A DNA stretch of 34,712 nucleotides. Origin: Lentimicrobiaceae bacterium. GTDB lineage: Bacteria > Bacteroidota > Bacteroidia > Bacteroidales > F082. Positions 17,032-25,613 of this stretch are shown here, one piece after another. A program made the position numbers and the translations under genes. The DNA is taken from positions 1 to 34,712 of the forward strand of contig SUWT01000021.1 of NCBI GenBank assembly GCA_015061335.1, read 5' to 3'. The notes beneath the pieces were generated by a model that was given only the letters and a program-made list of their open reading frames with translations, was not told the origin of the DNA and searched no databases. How positions within the stretch are numbered: the first letter of the stretch is position 1; every line of letters begins with the position of its first letter.

Positions 17032-17910
17032 TTACTTTTTATTAGATTTAGCTGCCTTAAGAGTATTATAGAGCAGTGAAACTATTGTCATAGGTCCCAC
17101 GCCGCCTGGTACTGGAGTTATTTTAGAAGCTTTTTTATACACCTCTTTGAAATCGACATCACCGACGATATGGTAACCTTTTTCAGAGTTATCTTTAATA
17201 CGATGGATACCCACGTCAATAACTACTGCACCCTCTTTAACCATATCAGCTTTTACGAATTCGACTTGACCGACGGCCACTATAAGGATATCGGCTTGTA
17301 CTGTTAATTCTTTAAGGTTTTGTGTTTTAGAATGGCATATTGTCACAGTAGCGTCGGTACCTTTACGAGACAACATTACACTGATAGGAGTCCCCACTAT
17401 ATTGGAGCGTCCGATTACCACAACATGTTTACCGGCTATTTCCACTCCGCTACGTTTCAGCAGTTCTTTTATACCGAAAGGTGTAGCTGGGTGGTAGCAA
17501 GGTTCTCCGAGTTGCATAAGTCCGATATTACACAAGGTAAAGCCATCCACGTCCTTATTAGGGTTTATTGATTGAATGACTTTAGTTTCATTGATATGTT
17601 CGGGCAGAGGGAGTTGTACTATATAGCCATCTATTTCGTCGTCCTTATTAAGGAAGTCAATAATATTGAGTACTTCTTCTTCAGTAGCATTAGAGCTGAG
17701 TTTATAAACGGAAGAGATCATTCCCACTTTATGGCAGGCTTTTTCTTTAGAAGTCACATAAGTGAGGCTTGCTTCGTCGTCACCTACTAAAACAGCTGCC
17801 AGATGAGGTGCGCCTATGCCTTTATCTATCATTTCAGCCACTTCAGCAGCTATCTCTTTTTTCATTGTTTCGGCGATAAGTTTGCCGTCTATGATTTTAT
17901 CATCAGCCAT
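17032..17910 (-). CDS. folD: Bifunctional methylenetetrahydrofolate dehydrogenase / methenyltetrahydrofolate cyclohydrolase
   Basis: 292 residues, full length. It interconverts 5,10-methylene- and 10-formyl-tetrahydrofolate for purine and formyl-Met-tRNA synthesis in the cytoplasm. The catalytic motif SLTYVTSKEK (Y51, K55), the substrate loop DGYIVQLPLP, the dinucleotide motif VVIGRSNIVGTP and the family signature TPVPGGVGPMT are all present. It lies 11 bases after ffh on the same strand and is ended by the terminator at 16960-16998, so ffh-folD forms an operon. Confidence 0.97.
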   Translation of the reverse strand: MADDKIIDGKLIAETMKKEIAAEVAEMIDKGIGAPHLAAVLVGDDEASLTYVTSKEKACHKVGMISSVYKLSSNATEEEVLNIIDFLNKDDEIDGYIVQLPLPEHINETKVIQSINPNKDVDGFTLCNIGLMQLGEPCYHPATPFGIKELLKRSGVEIAGKHVVVIGRSNIVGTPISVMLSRKGTDATVTICHSKTQNLKELTVQADILIVAVGQVEFVKADMVKEGAVVIDVGIHRIKDNSEKGYHIVGDVDFKEVYKKASKITPVPGGVGPMTIVSLLYNTLKAAKSNKK

Positions 17911-17921
17911 AATATAAGTTT

Positions 17922-19256
17922 TTATCGTTTATTTCTCATTTGAGACATCATTTGCATCATTTTTTTAGCTCCACCTGTCGTCATCATTCTCATCATTTTT
18001 GAAGTCTCTTCGAATTGTTTTATAAGTCTGTTAACTTCTACGATATCGGTCCCGCTACCCATTGCTATTCTTCTACGGCGGCTACCGTTGAGGATTTTAG
18101 GGTTTTCTCGTTCTGCAGGTGTCATAGAGCTTATGATAGCTTCGATACTTTTAAAGGCATCTTCATCAATATCCTCATCGCTTATTTTATTCATACCTGG
18201 TATCATAGCGGCGAGGTCTTTTATATTACCCATGCGTTTGATTTGCTGGATTTGTTTCAGGAAGTCATTAAAGTTAAACTCATTTCTGGCGAGTTTTTTC
18301 TTAAGTTTAGCGGCTTCTTCAGCATCGAATTGTTCCTGAGCTCTTTCCACGAGGGAGACGATATCGCCCATACCGAGGATACGGTCGGCCATACGTTTAG
18401 GATAGAAGATGTCGAGAGCATCCATTTTTTCGCCGAGACCTACAAATTTGATAGGTTTATCTACCACCGAGCGTATTGTAAGAGCGGCGCCGCCACGTGT
18501 ATCGCCATCGAGTTTAGTGAGCACCACTCCATCGAAGTCGAGGCGATCGTTGAAGGCTTTGGCGGTATTAACAGCGTCCTGACCCGTCATTGAGTCAACG
18601 ACGAACAATGTTTCATGAGGAGTCACAGTAGCTTTGACAGCAGCTATTTCATTCATCATCTGCTCATCGACTGCGAGACGACCAGCGGTATCTATAATAA
18701 CAACATTTTTGTTATGATCCTTAGCATATTTAATAGCATTCTCTGCTATCTGTACAGGGTTTTTACTTTCTATTTCAGAATATACCTCTACACCTACTTG
18801 TTCGCCCAAGACTTTAAGCTGATCGATAGCAGCAGGACGATATACGTCGCCAGCTACCAACAAGACGCTCTTACCTCTTTTGCTTTTCAAGAAGTTGGCG
18901 AGTTTAGCGGAGAATGTAGTCTTACCAGAACCCTGCAAACCTGCTATCAAGACTATAGCAGGATTAGCTTTAATGTTAATTTCAGTATGTTCACCACCCA
19001 TAAGTTCAGCGAGTTCATCGTGAACTATCTTAACCATAAGTTGTCCGGGTGATACAGAAGTTAATATTTTTTGGCCTAACGCTTTTTCTTTTATAGTGTT
19101 AGTAACATCTTTTGCTATTTTATAACTGACGTCAGCGTCAAGAAGAGCCTTACGGACTTCTTTTAGTGTTTCAGCGACATTGATCTCTGTGATTTGACCC
19201 TGACCTTTTAAAATTTTAAACGAACGTTCTAGTTTCTCACTTAATCCTTCAAACAT
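17922..19256 (-). CDS. ffh: Signal recognition particle protein Ffh
   Basis: 444 residues, the usual length. It is the GTPase that binds signal sequences of nascent membrane proteins with 4.5S RNA and docks to FtsY. N domain about 1-90; G domain with P-loop GLQGSGKTT (106-114), DTAGRL and TKLDGDTRGG; Met-rich M domain from about 325 with GMNKI and the RNA-binding RRRRIAMGSG. The C-terminal tail is Met/Lys-rich (MMRMMTTGGAKKMMQMMSQM). It is the first gene of the ffh-folD operon with a full-match promoter directly upstream. Confidence 0.98.
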   Translation of the reverse strand: MFEGLSEKLERSFKILKGQGQITEINVAETLKEVRKALLDADVSYKIAKDVTNTIKEKALGQKILTSVSPGQLMVKIVHDELAELMGGEHTEINIKANPAIVLIAGLQGSGKTTFSAKLANFLKSKRGKSVLLVAGDVYRPAAIDQLKVLGEQVGVEVYSEIESKNPVQIAENAIKYAKDHNKNVVIIDTAGRLAVDEQMMNEIAAVKATVTPHETLFVVDSMTGQDAVNTAKAFNDRLDFDGVVLTKLDGDTRGGAALTIRSVVDKPIKFVGLGEKMDALDIFYPKRMADRILGMGDIVSLVERAQEQFDAEEAAKLKKKLARNEFNFNDFLKQIQQIKRMGNIKDLAAMIPGMNKISDEDIDEDAFKSIEAIISSMTPAERENPKILNGSRRRRIAMGSGTDIVEVNRLIKQFEETSKMMRMMTTGGAKKMMQMMSQMRNKR

Positions 19257-19274
19257 GATCTTCTATTTTGGGTG

Positions 19275-19306
19275 CAAAGATAATTATAATTTATAAATAA
19301 AGCAAA
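19275..19306 (-). promoter_or_regulatory. ffh promoter
   Basis: On the minus strand TTTG (19306-19303) and TATCTTTG (19282-19275) are 20 bases apart. The -33 box abuts the stop codon of the preceding gene (19309-19307), so ffh is transcribed independently of it. Confidence 0.82.
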
Positions 19307-21181
19307 TTAATAAGAATTAAATAAATCGAAGTGATACTGCATATAAGCCTTTCCATCCATAACGACACTATCGCTTATATCGTCTGGAAGTGTATTATTG
19401 ATAAAGCCATATATGTTAGAATAGACAAATTCACCTTCTGAGGTTTTCCATCCCAGTCCATTATTCAGCTCAAAGAATGCAAATGGTCTATAACATTCAC
19501 CGAAGACATTCTTACTCCAGAAGAATTCATCATGAGTTTGTCCTAACTGAGCCAATATTGTTGAAGGCAGATCAGTATTTCCACAGATTTTATCGAAGGT
19601 AGAACCTTTGAGAGAGTCTAAGAGAGGTTCACCGTACAAAAGCATTGGAATTTTATGATAGTCAAAAGATTCCATTCTATGATTTTTATATGAAGGATGA
19701 CTATGATCAGCCACGAAAATAAAGAGCGTGCTATCGTACCATTCTTGTTGACGAGCCTTATCCATGAATAATTTAATAGCTATATCGGTATAATGGGCTG
19801 AGTTGACGTAAGATTTCTCCAATTTAGGCCATTCTATTTCATCGAATATTTTAGGGAAGTCGTAAGGAGAATGGGTACTTTGTGTAAACAAGGTACTGAA
19901 GAAAGGCTGAGGTTCATCTTTTAGTTGATCGACATACCAAGGCATGATGTCTGTATCGTGATATCCAAGTTTCCCTTTCACGAAGTTTTCGTTAATATCG
20001 CGAGCTTCCACAATTTCATCGAACTCGTTATATCGCAGATATGACAATATATTACCATAATTCAGTTCTCCTCCGAAGTAAAAACTAGTATAATAGCCTA
20101 ATGAATCCATTTTTTTTACCAGAGAAGGTATTGCATAATATTTATCAGGATGATTGGTGATGGTAGTCACAGGCATTCCCGGAAGACCTCCGAACAATGA
20201 TGACATTGCTTGTTGGGATCTATTTGCGCTAGCATAGAAATTTGTAAAAAGAAGTCCATCTTTTTCCAGTTCACGGAAGTTGGGAGTAATGCCCGCTTCT
20301 CCTCCCAGTGATTCTATCAAATCGGCGGACCAGCTTTCGAGAAGAACAACTATTATATTAGGTTTATCAATCTTAAGTATTGATTCAGTTGATTTACAAG
20401 GAACTTCGTGAAGTTTACGGCTAATAGTCTCTGCCGACTGCATATCCATGTAATTAAAATGCGCTCTCGTTTCAACTTTTTTGGAGTTTAGGATATTTTC
20501 CACAAGATAATAAGCAGGATTGACGGTCAGCTCATTAGCGAATTTATGAGAGCTATAATACACCTTACTTGAGGTGATTGGTATTTCATTAAAGCCACCT
20601 CTCATTCCGAGGAACAGTAATGCCACTACGAGGACAGCACTTCCAGAAAAAACATACACATTAGCTTTCTTCTCTTCAACATTTACATTCTCATGCTTTG
20701 GTTCAACCCATTTACTATAGAGCCAGCAGAATAATATCGTAAAGACGGTCCAAAGCACAATAAGTAACAAAGCTTGTTCAGTTTCGGCAGAATTAATAAC
20801 TTCCGAAGGCTCCTTAAGATACATTAAAGCTCTGTATGACAATTTAGTACGCCATTCGCCATAGATTCCTATATCACCCATTGCTATAAGAACATAAGCA
20901 CCTATAAGGAAATAGATAAACCATCGTAAAGAAGGAAAGAGTGTATTTTTATTAACAGCGAGAGACACGAACATAAACACAGCCGGTATCGCCAGCATAA
21001 AAGATGCAGATGCTATATCAAGAGGTATGGCCTTCCAAAAAGCCTTCAATATCTCATTAAAGGGTATATCAGCGAAAGTTACAAGATGCCAATAGTAAAT
21101 CAGGAAGACTATTCTCATCACAACAAAAAGCAGCATAAATAGTGCCAGCATCTTAAGTAATGTAGTCCATATTTTTTTCAT
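19307..21181 (-). CDS. LTA-synthase-family membrane phosphotransferase/sulfatase
   Basis: 624 residues from ATG 21181 (MKKIWTTLLK); the longer frame would start at TTG 21214 and is less likely. Five membrane helices lie in the first about 210 residues, followed by an extracytoplasmic alkaline-phosphatase-superfamily domain. Metal and catalytic features match the LtaS family: E282 in VVLLESWSADL, STHSPYDFP, and VADHSHPSY. The nucleophile position, Thr in LtaS, appears to be Ser (S322 in ANRSQQAMSSL). Gram-negative members transfer phosphoglycerol or phosphoethanolamine to periplasmic glycans or lipids; the true donor and acceptor are unknown here. It lies downstream of yggS, with 36 bases between stop and ATG, and is likely co-transcribed. 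Confidence 0.9.
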   Translation of the reverse strand: MKKIWTTLLKMLALFMLLFVVMRIVFLIYYWHLVTFADIPFNEILKAFWKAIPLDIASASFMLAIPAVFMFVSLAVNKNTLFPSLRWFIYFLIGAYVLIAMGDIGIYGEWRTKLSYRALMYLKEPSEVINSAETEQALLLIVLWTVFTILFCWLYSKWVEPKHENVNVEEKKANVYVFSGSAVLVVALLFLGMRGGFNEIPITSSKVYYSSHKFANELTVNPAYYLVENILNSKKVETRAHFNYMDMQSAETISRKLHEVPCKSTESILKIDKPNIIVVLLESWSADLIESLGGEAGITPNFRELEKDGLLFTNFYASANRSQQAMSSLFGGLPGMPVTTITNHPDKYYAIPSLVKKMDSLGYYTSFYFGGELNYGNILSYLRYNEFDEIVEARDINENFVKGKLGYHDTDIMPWYVDQLKDEPQPFFSTLFTQSTHSPYDFPKIFDEIEWPKLEKSYVNSAHYTDIAIKLFMDKARQQEWYDSTLFIFVADHSHPSYKNHRMESFDYHKIPMLLYGEPLLDSLKGSTFDKICGNTDLPSTILAQLGQTHDEFFWSKNVFGECYRPFAFFELNNGLGWKTSEGEFVYSNIYGFINNTLPDDISDSVVMDGKAYMQYHFDLFNSY

Positions 21182-21217
21182 ATTACTTCTTCGATTATTA
21201 GTTATAAAAAACAACGA

Positions 21218-21892
21218 TCAAACAATATTATAGTTTCTCGCGCCGAAGATCTTACTTCCGACCCTTACCATGGTAGCTCCTTCTTCTATAGCGATAGGGT
21301 AATCGTCAGACATTCCCATAGAAATCTCTTTAAAAGAAGTATCATCTTTAAAGTAATTTTCCTTGAGGATATCGTAGATTTTTTTCAGTGACTTAAATTC
21401 ATTTCTGATTTGAGTTATGTCTTCAGTAAATGTCGCCATTCCCATGACTCCGACTATACGGACATTATTCATTTGTTTAAAGGTGTCTGATTCAAGGATT
21501 TGTTTAGCCTCATCTATATCCAAGCCGAATTTTGTTTCCTCTTGGGCAATATGGAATTGAAGCAAGCAATTGATGACACGATTATTTTTAGCGGCTTCTT
21601 TATTAACGGCTTCAAGTAATGACAAGCTGTCGATAGAATGGATCAATGACACAAAGGGTGCTATATATTTTATTTTGTTAGTTTGTAGATGACCGATAAA
21701 GTGCCATTGTATATCTTCCGGAAGTTGTTGATATTTCTCGCGCATTTCCAGAGCCTTATTCTCGCCGAATATCCTTTGTTCTGCGTCATAAGCTTCTTGA
21801 AGATCGGATATTGGTTTTGTTTTAGAAACAGCTATCAGCGTTACATTTTCAGGTATATTTCTCCTTATGGAATTCAGATTTTCTTTTATCAT
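21218..21892 (-). CDS. YggS/PLPBP family pyridoxal-phosphate homeostasis protein
   Basis: 224 residues. It binds pyridoxal 5'-phosphate and helps keep vitamin B6 and amino-acid pools balanced; it is not a racemase despite its fold. The PLP Lys is K24 in LIAVSKTKP. Also present are WHFIGHLQTNKIKY, SIDSL, FGLDI and, for the phosphate site, SMGMSDDYPIAIEEGATMVRVGSKIFG. It is the first gene of a likely operon with the LTA-synthase-family gene. Confidence 0.96.
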   Translation of the reverse strand: MIKENLNSIRRNIPENVTLIAVSKTKPISDLQEAYDAEQRIFGENKALEMREKYQQLPEDIQWHFIGHLQTNKIKYIAPFVSLIHSIDSLSLLEAVNKEAAKNNRVINCLLQFHIAQEETKFGLDIDEAKQILESDTFKQMNNVRIVGVMGMATFTEDITQIRNEFKSLKKIYDILKENYFKDDTSFKEISMGMSDDYPIAIEEGATMVRVGSKIFGARNYNIV

Positions 21893-21912
21893 AGCTCAAA
21901 ATTTTAAAACCA

Positions 21913-21920
21913 CAAAAGTA
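21913..21920 (-). promoter_or_regulatory. -7 box of the yggS-like gene
   Basis: TACTTTTG on the minus strand matches TAnnTTTG, 20 bases before ATG 21892. A TTTG lies 17 bases further upstream, slightly closer than the usual spacing. Confidence 0.65.
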
Positions 21921-21977
21921 AGAAAAAAGAATTATGTCAAAAGTTTTTTTCAGAAGAAATAATTACAATGATAAGGA

Positions 21978-23183
21978 TCAAATAGTTTTAGATTTCTTGT
22001 ATGATTTAAGAAATCTAGATAATATAGAACCTATTATCATTAAATAGACTGACCAAAGGATTATAGTTCTAGGATAATTTATCTTATCGAGTCTTTGTTT
22101 AATGATGGTATCATTTTCATGACGAGTTATAGGATTAAGGTATAAAGATGTTCCATCATCAAATTTAAGCACTGTTCTTACATAATTATCGTCATCATTG
22201 ATTATGTAAGAAGCCTGGATTACATTTTTTTGTGTTTTTAGGATTTTTGCATTTTGACCTATAAACACTGCCTCTTTGATAGGTTTTGATGCGGAGATGA
22301 CAAGCGTATCGTCTTTTAGAGCAGCTTGTTTAAGGTAAGGAAGATTTTTTTCAAGTCGTTTTTGTTTTTGTTGGTGAGTTTCATCATTTATTATTGGGAA
22401 GTCAACACCAACAGCATTACCATTTTCCAAAGCGGAGAGTAGTTGTTCAGCCTCATTTTCAGCGGCATTTATCATTGTAAAACGAGTTGCTATATCTGTA
22501 ACATCAGTAACGTCATGAGAATCATCATTAGCGATTAGATATACCAGATGACCATTAGACAAAGCCGAATCCCAGTGAGCTGTAGAGATTCTGAATCCGT
22601 TAAGGACTTCCATAAGTTTATAGTTACTCAGATATTTCATATCATCCACTTTGTATCCACCTTTGACGAAGGAAGGATGTGCAGGAATTGCCATTCTGCA
22701 TTGGTCAGCGAGTTTGTTGAGTGTATGCTGTTTCATGCTAAGATTTTGAAACACGAAATAATCTATAAGTCTCACTTTTTCAGCATCGAGACATAGTTGA
22801 TGAATTTTAAATACGCCATAACCATGTTCATAAGCGGGAATATAAGATGGATGAGATGAGTTATATTCATTGATTTTATTATAGTCGGAGATACCCACGT
22901 GGTCAAATCCCATCATAGAATAAACGCTATCTAACATTTCATTAGAGTTAACTCTTCCGTTTGTCAATCCGGCGAATTGTCGGGTATGTGCGTGGAAGTT
23001 AGCCTGTTGCCAATGGGAAGGGTTCATATTTTGGTATGGATTATGAAGATAATCGCCATGGAACGGTTCTGGTTCCTTAAAGGAATAAGATGGAACGAAT
23101 AGACTCATTATCACAATGATTGAGACTATAGATAGTAATAGATACAATATAGTTTTAACAGATAACTTCAAGAATGTTTTCAT
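21978..23183 (-). CDS. Membrane-anchored PHP-domain protein
   Basis: 401 residues. One N-terminal membrane helix (about 10-30), an extracytoplasmic body and a C-terminal helix (about 372-392, TIILWSVYLMIIGSILSRFL). The body starts with the PHP metal motif NFHAHT, and later has GFDHVGISDYN, MAIPAHPSF and the C-terminal NDDSHD, all expected of a PHP (polymerase and histidinol phosphatase) metallo-phosphoesterase. Bacteroidetes have several such uncharacterised two-helix PHP proteins. The substrate is unknown. It is separated from the upstream lipoprotein gene by a hairpin and from yggS by 85 bases containing a promoter, so it seems to be its own unit. Confidence 0.85.
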   Translation of the reverse strand: MKTFLKLSVKTILYLLLSIVSIIVIMSLFVPSYSFKEPEPFHGDYLHNPYQNMNPSHWQQANFHAHTRQFAGLTNGRVNSNEMLDSVYSMMGFDHVGISDYNKINEYNSSHPSYIPAYEHGYGVFKIHQLCLDAEKVRLIDYFVFQNLSMKQHTLNKLADQCRMAIPAHPSFVKGGYKVDDMKYLSNYKLMEVLNGFRISTAHWDSALSNGHLVYLIANDDSHDVTDVTDIATRFTMINAAENEAEQLLSALENGNAVGVDFPIINDETHQQKQKRLEKNLPYLKQAALKDDTLVISASKPIKEAVFIGQNAKILKTQKNVIQASYIINDDDNYVRTVLKFDDGTSLYLNPITRHENDTIIKQRLDKINYPRTIILWSVYLMIIGSILSRFLKSYKKSKTI

Positions 23184-23204
23184 AAAAGAGAAATAAAATA
23201 GGGA

Positions 23205-23225
23205 ATAGGCAACTCTGTTGCCTAT
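23205..23225 (-). terminator. Hairpin after the collagen-like lipoprotein gene
   Basis: ATAGGCAAC (23205-23213) and GTTGCCTAT (23217-23225) form a 9-bp stem with a 3-base loop. On the minus strand it is followed by TCCCTATTTTATTT, so it is a moderate intrinsic terminator between the lipoprotein and PHP genes. Confidence 0.65.
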
Positions 23226-23246
23226 AAAATATCCACCTGTTTATAA

Positions 23247-23777
23247 TTAATCAGCCAAATTGAAGAGCTTTTTGACTGTTTCATAGTCACTTAGGTCTTC
23301 ATTGATATATTTAGAATACATATTAGCATCTATCAATACCACTTTAAAGGTCAGATTTGTATTATAGAGGGTACATGGATTTTGATATTGTTGCAAGTCG
23401 GAGTTAGTCCAGAACAATGTTAAGCCGTAGTCATAATAAACTGTTTCAATTGTTGAGGAGTAAGATTCGTTAGGATACAGAGTCAGTGGGAGTTGATGCC
23501 AGCCGTAGAAATCATTACTAGGGCTTTCCATATATACCAGCACTGCTCCATAATCTACCATATCGAGGTCTATTTGATCCCATTCCAAATCCACAAACCA
23601 GTTTAAGGCGTTTTCATCCCAGAACCAATCCGGGGCTGTTGTTTCGACTATTGCAGACTCGACATTAGCGTTACCATCGTGACCAGGAGGGCCTGGTTCG
23701 CCTTTAGGTCCTACGCAGGACACCATTGTAAATAAAGACATTACGAAAAATAAGGTAAAAGTTCTAATTGTGCTCAT
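23247..23777 (-). CDS. Lipoprotein with a short collagen-like repeat
   Basis: 176 residues. The signal MSTIRTFTLFFVMSLFTMVSC ends in a lipobox with Cys at residue 21. Directly after it come four to five Gly-X-Y triplets (GPKGEPGPPGHDGN), then a beta-rich domain of about 135 residues without recognised family (aromatic-rich: DWFWDENALNWFVDLEW). Bacteroidetes genomes hold many small lipoproteins of this layout; their role is unknown. The collagen-like stretch is too short for a stable triple helix by itself and probably acts as a spacer. It diverges from the EamA gene. Confidence 0.82.
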   Translation of the reverse strand: MSTIRTFTLFFVMSLFTMVSCVGPKGEPGPPGHDGNANVESAIVETTAPDWFWDENALNWFVDLEWDQIDLDMVDYGAVLVYMESPSNDFYGWHQLPLTLYPNESYSSTIETVYYDYGLTLFWTNSDLQQYQNPCTLYNTNLTFKVVLIDANMYSKYINEDLSDYETVKKLFNLAD

Positions 23778-23802
23778 AACATTATATTTTATGTAAATAA
23801 TA

Positions 23803-23820
23803 AAAATAACACGTTATTTT
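23803..23820. promoter_or_regulatory. Palindrome in the divergent promoter region
   Basis: AAAATAAC and GTTATTTT flank a 2-base centre (AC) midway between the divergent lipoprotein and EamA genes. Its right arm overlaps the EamA -33 box. It could be an operator; AT-rich palindromes also arise by chance. Confidence 0.35.
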
Positions 23821-23851
23821 GTTCAAATATCATGCCATTTTTTTATTTTTG
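23818..23851 (+). promoter_or_regulatory. Promoter of the EamA transporter gene
   Basis: TTTG (23818-23821) and TATTTTTG (23844-23851) are 22 bases apart, near the consensus. The -7 box ends only 4 bases before ATG 23856, and an upstream ATG at 23832 lies before the -7 box, so the transcript is probably nearly leaderless. Confidence 0.6.
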
Positions 23852-23855
23852 CAGC

Positions 23856-24743
23856 ATGAAAGGAAAGAATTATATTGTACACATAGGTGGTGTTATTGCG
23901 ATGATTTTCTGGGGTTTATCATTCATTTGGTCAACACAGGTTTTTAAATCATTGAATCCTACAACCACAATCTTCTTCAGGTTAATAATTTCCAGTGTAT
24001 TTTTAAGCACTTTATTATTCATTTTCAAGTTATTTGAGAAAGTCAATAAGAAGGATTTGAAATTATTTGCCATTGCTGCGCTTTTTGAACCATTTTTATA
24101 TTTTATTTTTGAAAGTTATGGTTTAATGAATTCGTCACCAGTAATCAGTTCTGCCATAATAGCCACCATTCCGCTATTCACTCCTATTGCAGCATATTTT
24201 TTTCTTAATGAGCGACTTACCGGGTGGAACATTTTAGGTTTTATAGTATCATTTTTTGGTGTAATTTTCATGTTGGTCAATAGAAACTTAGAATTAACCA
24301 TATCGACTAAAGGCGTTCTATTTTTATTCAGTGCGGTTGTTGTAGCCGTAGGATATTCCATATCGTTGAGAAAGCTAACATTATTATATAAACCATTGAC
24401 TATCACTTTAGTACAGAATGTAATAGGCATGATATATTTCATTCCCGTAGTATTAGTCATGGAAAGATTTGAACCTTCGAACATAGCAAACATCGGATCA
24501 TACATAATACCTTTATTGTCATTAGGTATATTTGCCAGTTCTGTCGCATACGCTTTATGGGCATTTGCTTTCAGCAAGTTAGGAGCAGCCAGAGCTAATA
24601 TTTACAGCAATTTAATACCGGTCTTCACTGCAATATTCAGTTGGATCATATTGAGTGAGACAATGGGCTTACAGAAAATAATAGGTATTCTACTTGTGAT
24701 AGGCGGTTTAATTTTATCACAAACTAAATCTAGAGAAAAATGA
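23856..24743 (+). CDS. EamA/DMT family transporter
   Basis: 295 residues from ATG 23856; an ATG at 23832 would place the start upstream of the -7 box and is rejected. About ten hydrophobic helices in two EamA repeats of five. Repeat 1 has the typical opening GGVIAMIFWGLSFIWS and repeat 2 the closing LIPVFTAIFSWIILSE. Members export or import metabolites such as amino acids and nucleobases; substrate cannot be read from sequence. The stop TGA overlaps the ATG of the SpoU methylase gene (ATGA), implying translational coupling. Confidence 0.92.
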   Translation: MKGKNYIVHIGGVIAMIFWGLSFIWSTQVFKSLNPTTTIFFRLIISSVFLSTLLFIFKLFEKVNKKDLKLFAIAALFEPFLYFIFESYGLMNSSPVISSAIIATIPLFTPIAAYFFLNERLTGWNILGFIVSFFGVIFMLVNRNLELTISTKGVLFLFSAVVVAVGYSISLRKLTLLYKPLTITLVQNVIGMIYFIPVVLVMERFEPSNIANIGSYIIPLLSLGIFASSVAYALWAFAFSKLGAARANIYSNLIPVFTAIFSWIILSETMGLQKIIGILLVIGGLILSQTKSREK

Positions 24744-25528
24744 TAACAAGCAAGGCTAATCCAAAGATAAAGAATGTTGTAAAGCTTCAGAAAGCTTCGG
24801 AGCGCAGAGATCAGAACAGGATTATTATAGAAGGCAGGAGAGAGATAGAAAGGGCTATTCTTTGTGGTTTCATAATAGATACATTATTTATATGTAACGA
24901 GATTAAGGATTACAGTTCAGAGCTCATGGATCGAAGCTCATGGATCAAAGCTAACATCATTGAGGAGGTAAGTCTTGAAGTTTTTGAGAAGATTGCTTAT
25001 CGTGAAGGCAGCGACGGGCTTTTAGCTGTTGCCATTCCAAAATACGCAGATATAAAGGATTTTAAGCCTAAGAAGGATCCATTAATTATAGTTTTAGAGA
25101 CTGTTGAAAAGCCAGGTAATTTAGGAGCTATTATGCGTACTGCAGATGCTGCAGGCGTTGATGCGGTGATTATAGCTGATCAACGAACCGACCTATACAA
25201 TCCCAATGCGATAAGAGCAAGTATAGGAACCATATTCAGCGTTCCATTATTTTCATGTTCATCGGAAGAATGTATAGAATGGCTTAAGGAGAATGATATT
25301 AAGATATTTTGCACGTATCTTAAGGCATCGATTGATTATTTAGAAGCAGATTTCACAAAAGGATCTGCTATAGTTATGGGAACGGAAGCAACTGGTATTT
25401 CTGACATTTGGGTTAAAGCTGCGGATCAGAATCTCATTATACCTATGAATGGCATTGCCGATTCACTTAATGTTTCGGTTACTACAGCGATTGTCGTTTT
25501 TGAAGCGATAAGACAAAGAAGAATTTGA
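24740..25528 (+). CDS. TrmH/SpoU family RNA 2'-O-methyltransferase
   Basis: 262 residues, SPOUT fold. An N-terminal substrate-binding domain (MITSKANPKIKNVVKL, RIIIEGRREIERAI) is followed by the methylase domain with the three SpoU motifs: EKPGNLGAIMRTADAAG, IVMGTEATGIS and IPMNGIADSLNVSVTTAI. It uses S-adenosylmethionine to methylate ribose 2'-OH in rRNA or tRNA. The layout is closest to the RlmB/TsnR type, but the target base is not determinable. It overlaps the EamA gene by four bases. Confidence 0.92.
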   Translation: MITSKANPKIKNVVKLQKASERRDQNRIIIEGRREIERAILCGFIIDTLFICNEIKDYSSELMDRSSWIKANIIEEVSLEVFEKIAYREGSDGLLAVAIPKYADIKDFKPKKDPLIIVLETVEKPGNLGAIMRTADAAGVDAVIIADQRTDLYNPNAIRASIGTIFSVPLFSCSSEECIEWLKENDIKIFCTYLKASIDYLEADFTKGSAIVMGTEATGISDIWVKAADQNLIIPMNGIADSLNVSVTTAIVVFEAIRQRRI

Positions 25529-25580
25529 GAAGCATAATTCATAGTTTTTTAAAAAAGCTCAACACATTGATTTTTTTTTG

Positions 25581-25588
25581 TATCTTTG
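25581..25588 (+). promoter_or_regulatory. -7 box of the FakA-DegV fusion gene
   Basis: TATCTTTG follows a T-run; the expected transcript start near 25595 excludes the in-frame TTG at 25578 and makes GTG 25614 the likely start. Confidence 0.65.
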
Positions 25589-25613
25589 CAAATTGAGCAA
25601 AAAGATTATTTAC

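Noticed and set aside
18015-18593. 192-codon open frame on the plus strand opposite ffh
   Set aside because: It is entirely inside the conserved ffh gene and its product has no recognisable domain; a shadow of ffh codon use.
24116-24577. 153-codon open frame on the minus strand opposite the EamA gene
   Set aside because: Lies wholly within a well-supported membrane transporter gene and resembles nothing.
25545-25557. T6A6 near-palindrome after the SpoU methylase gene as a terminator
   Set aside because: The stem would be only A-T pairs without a GC core, too weak to support a call.
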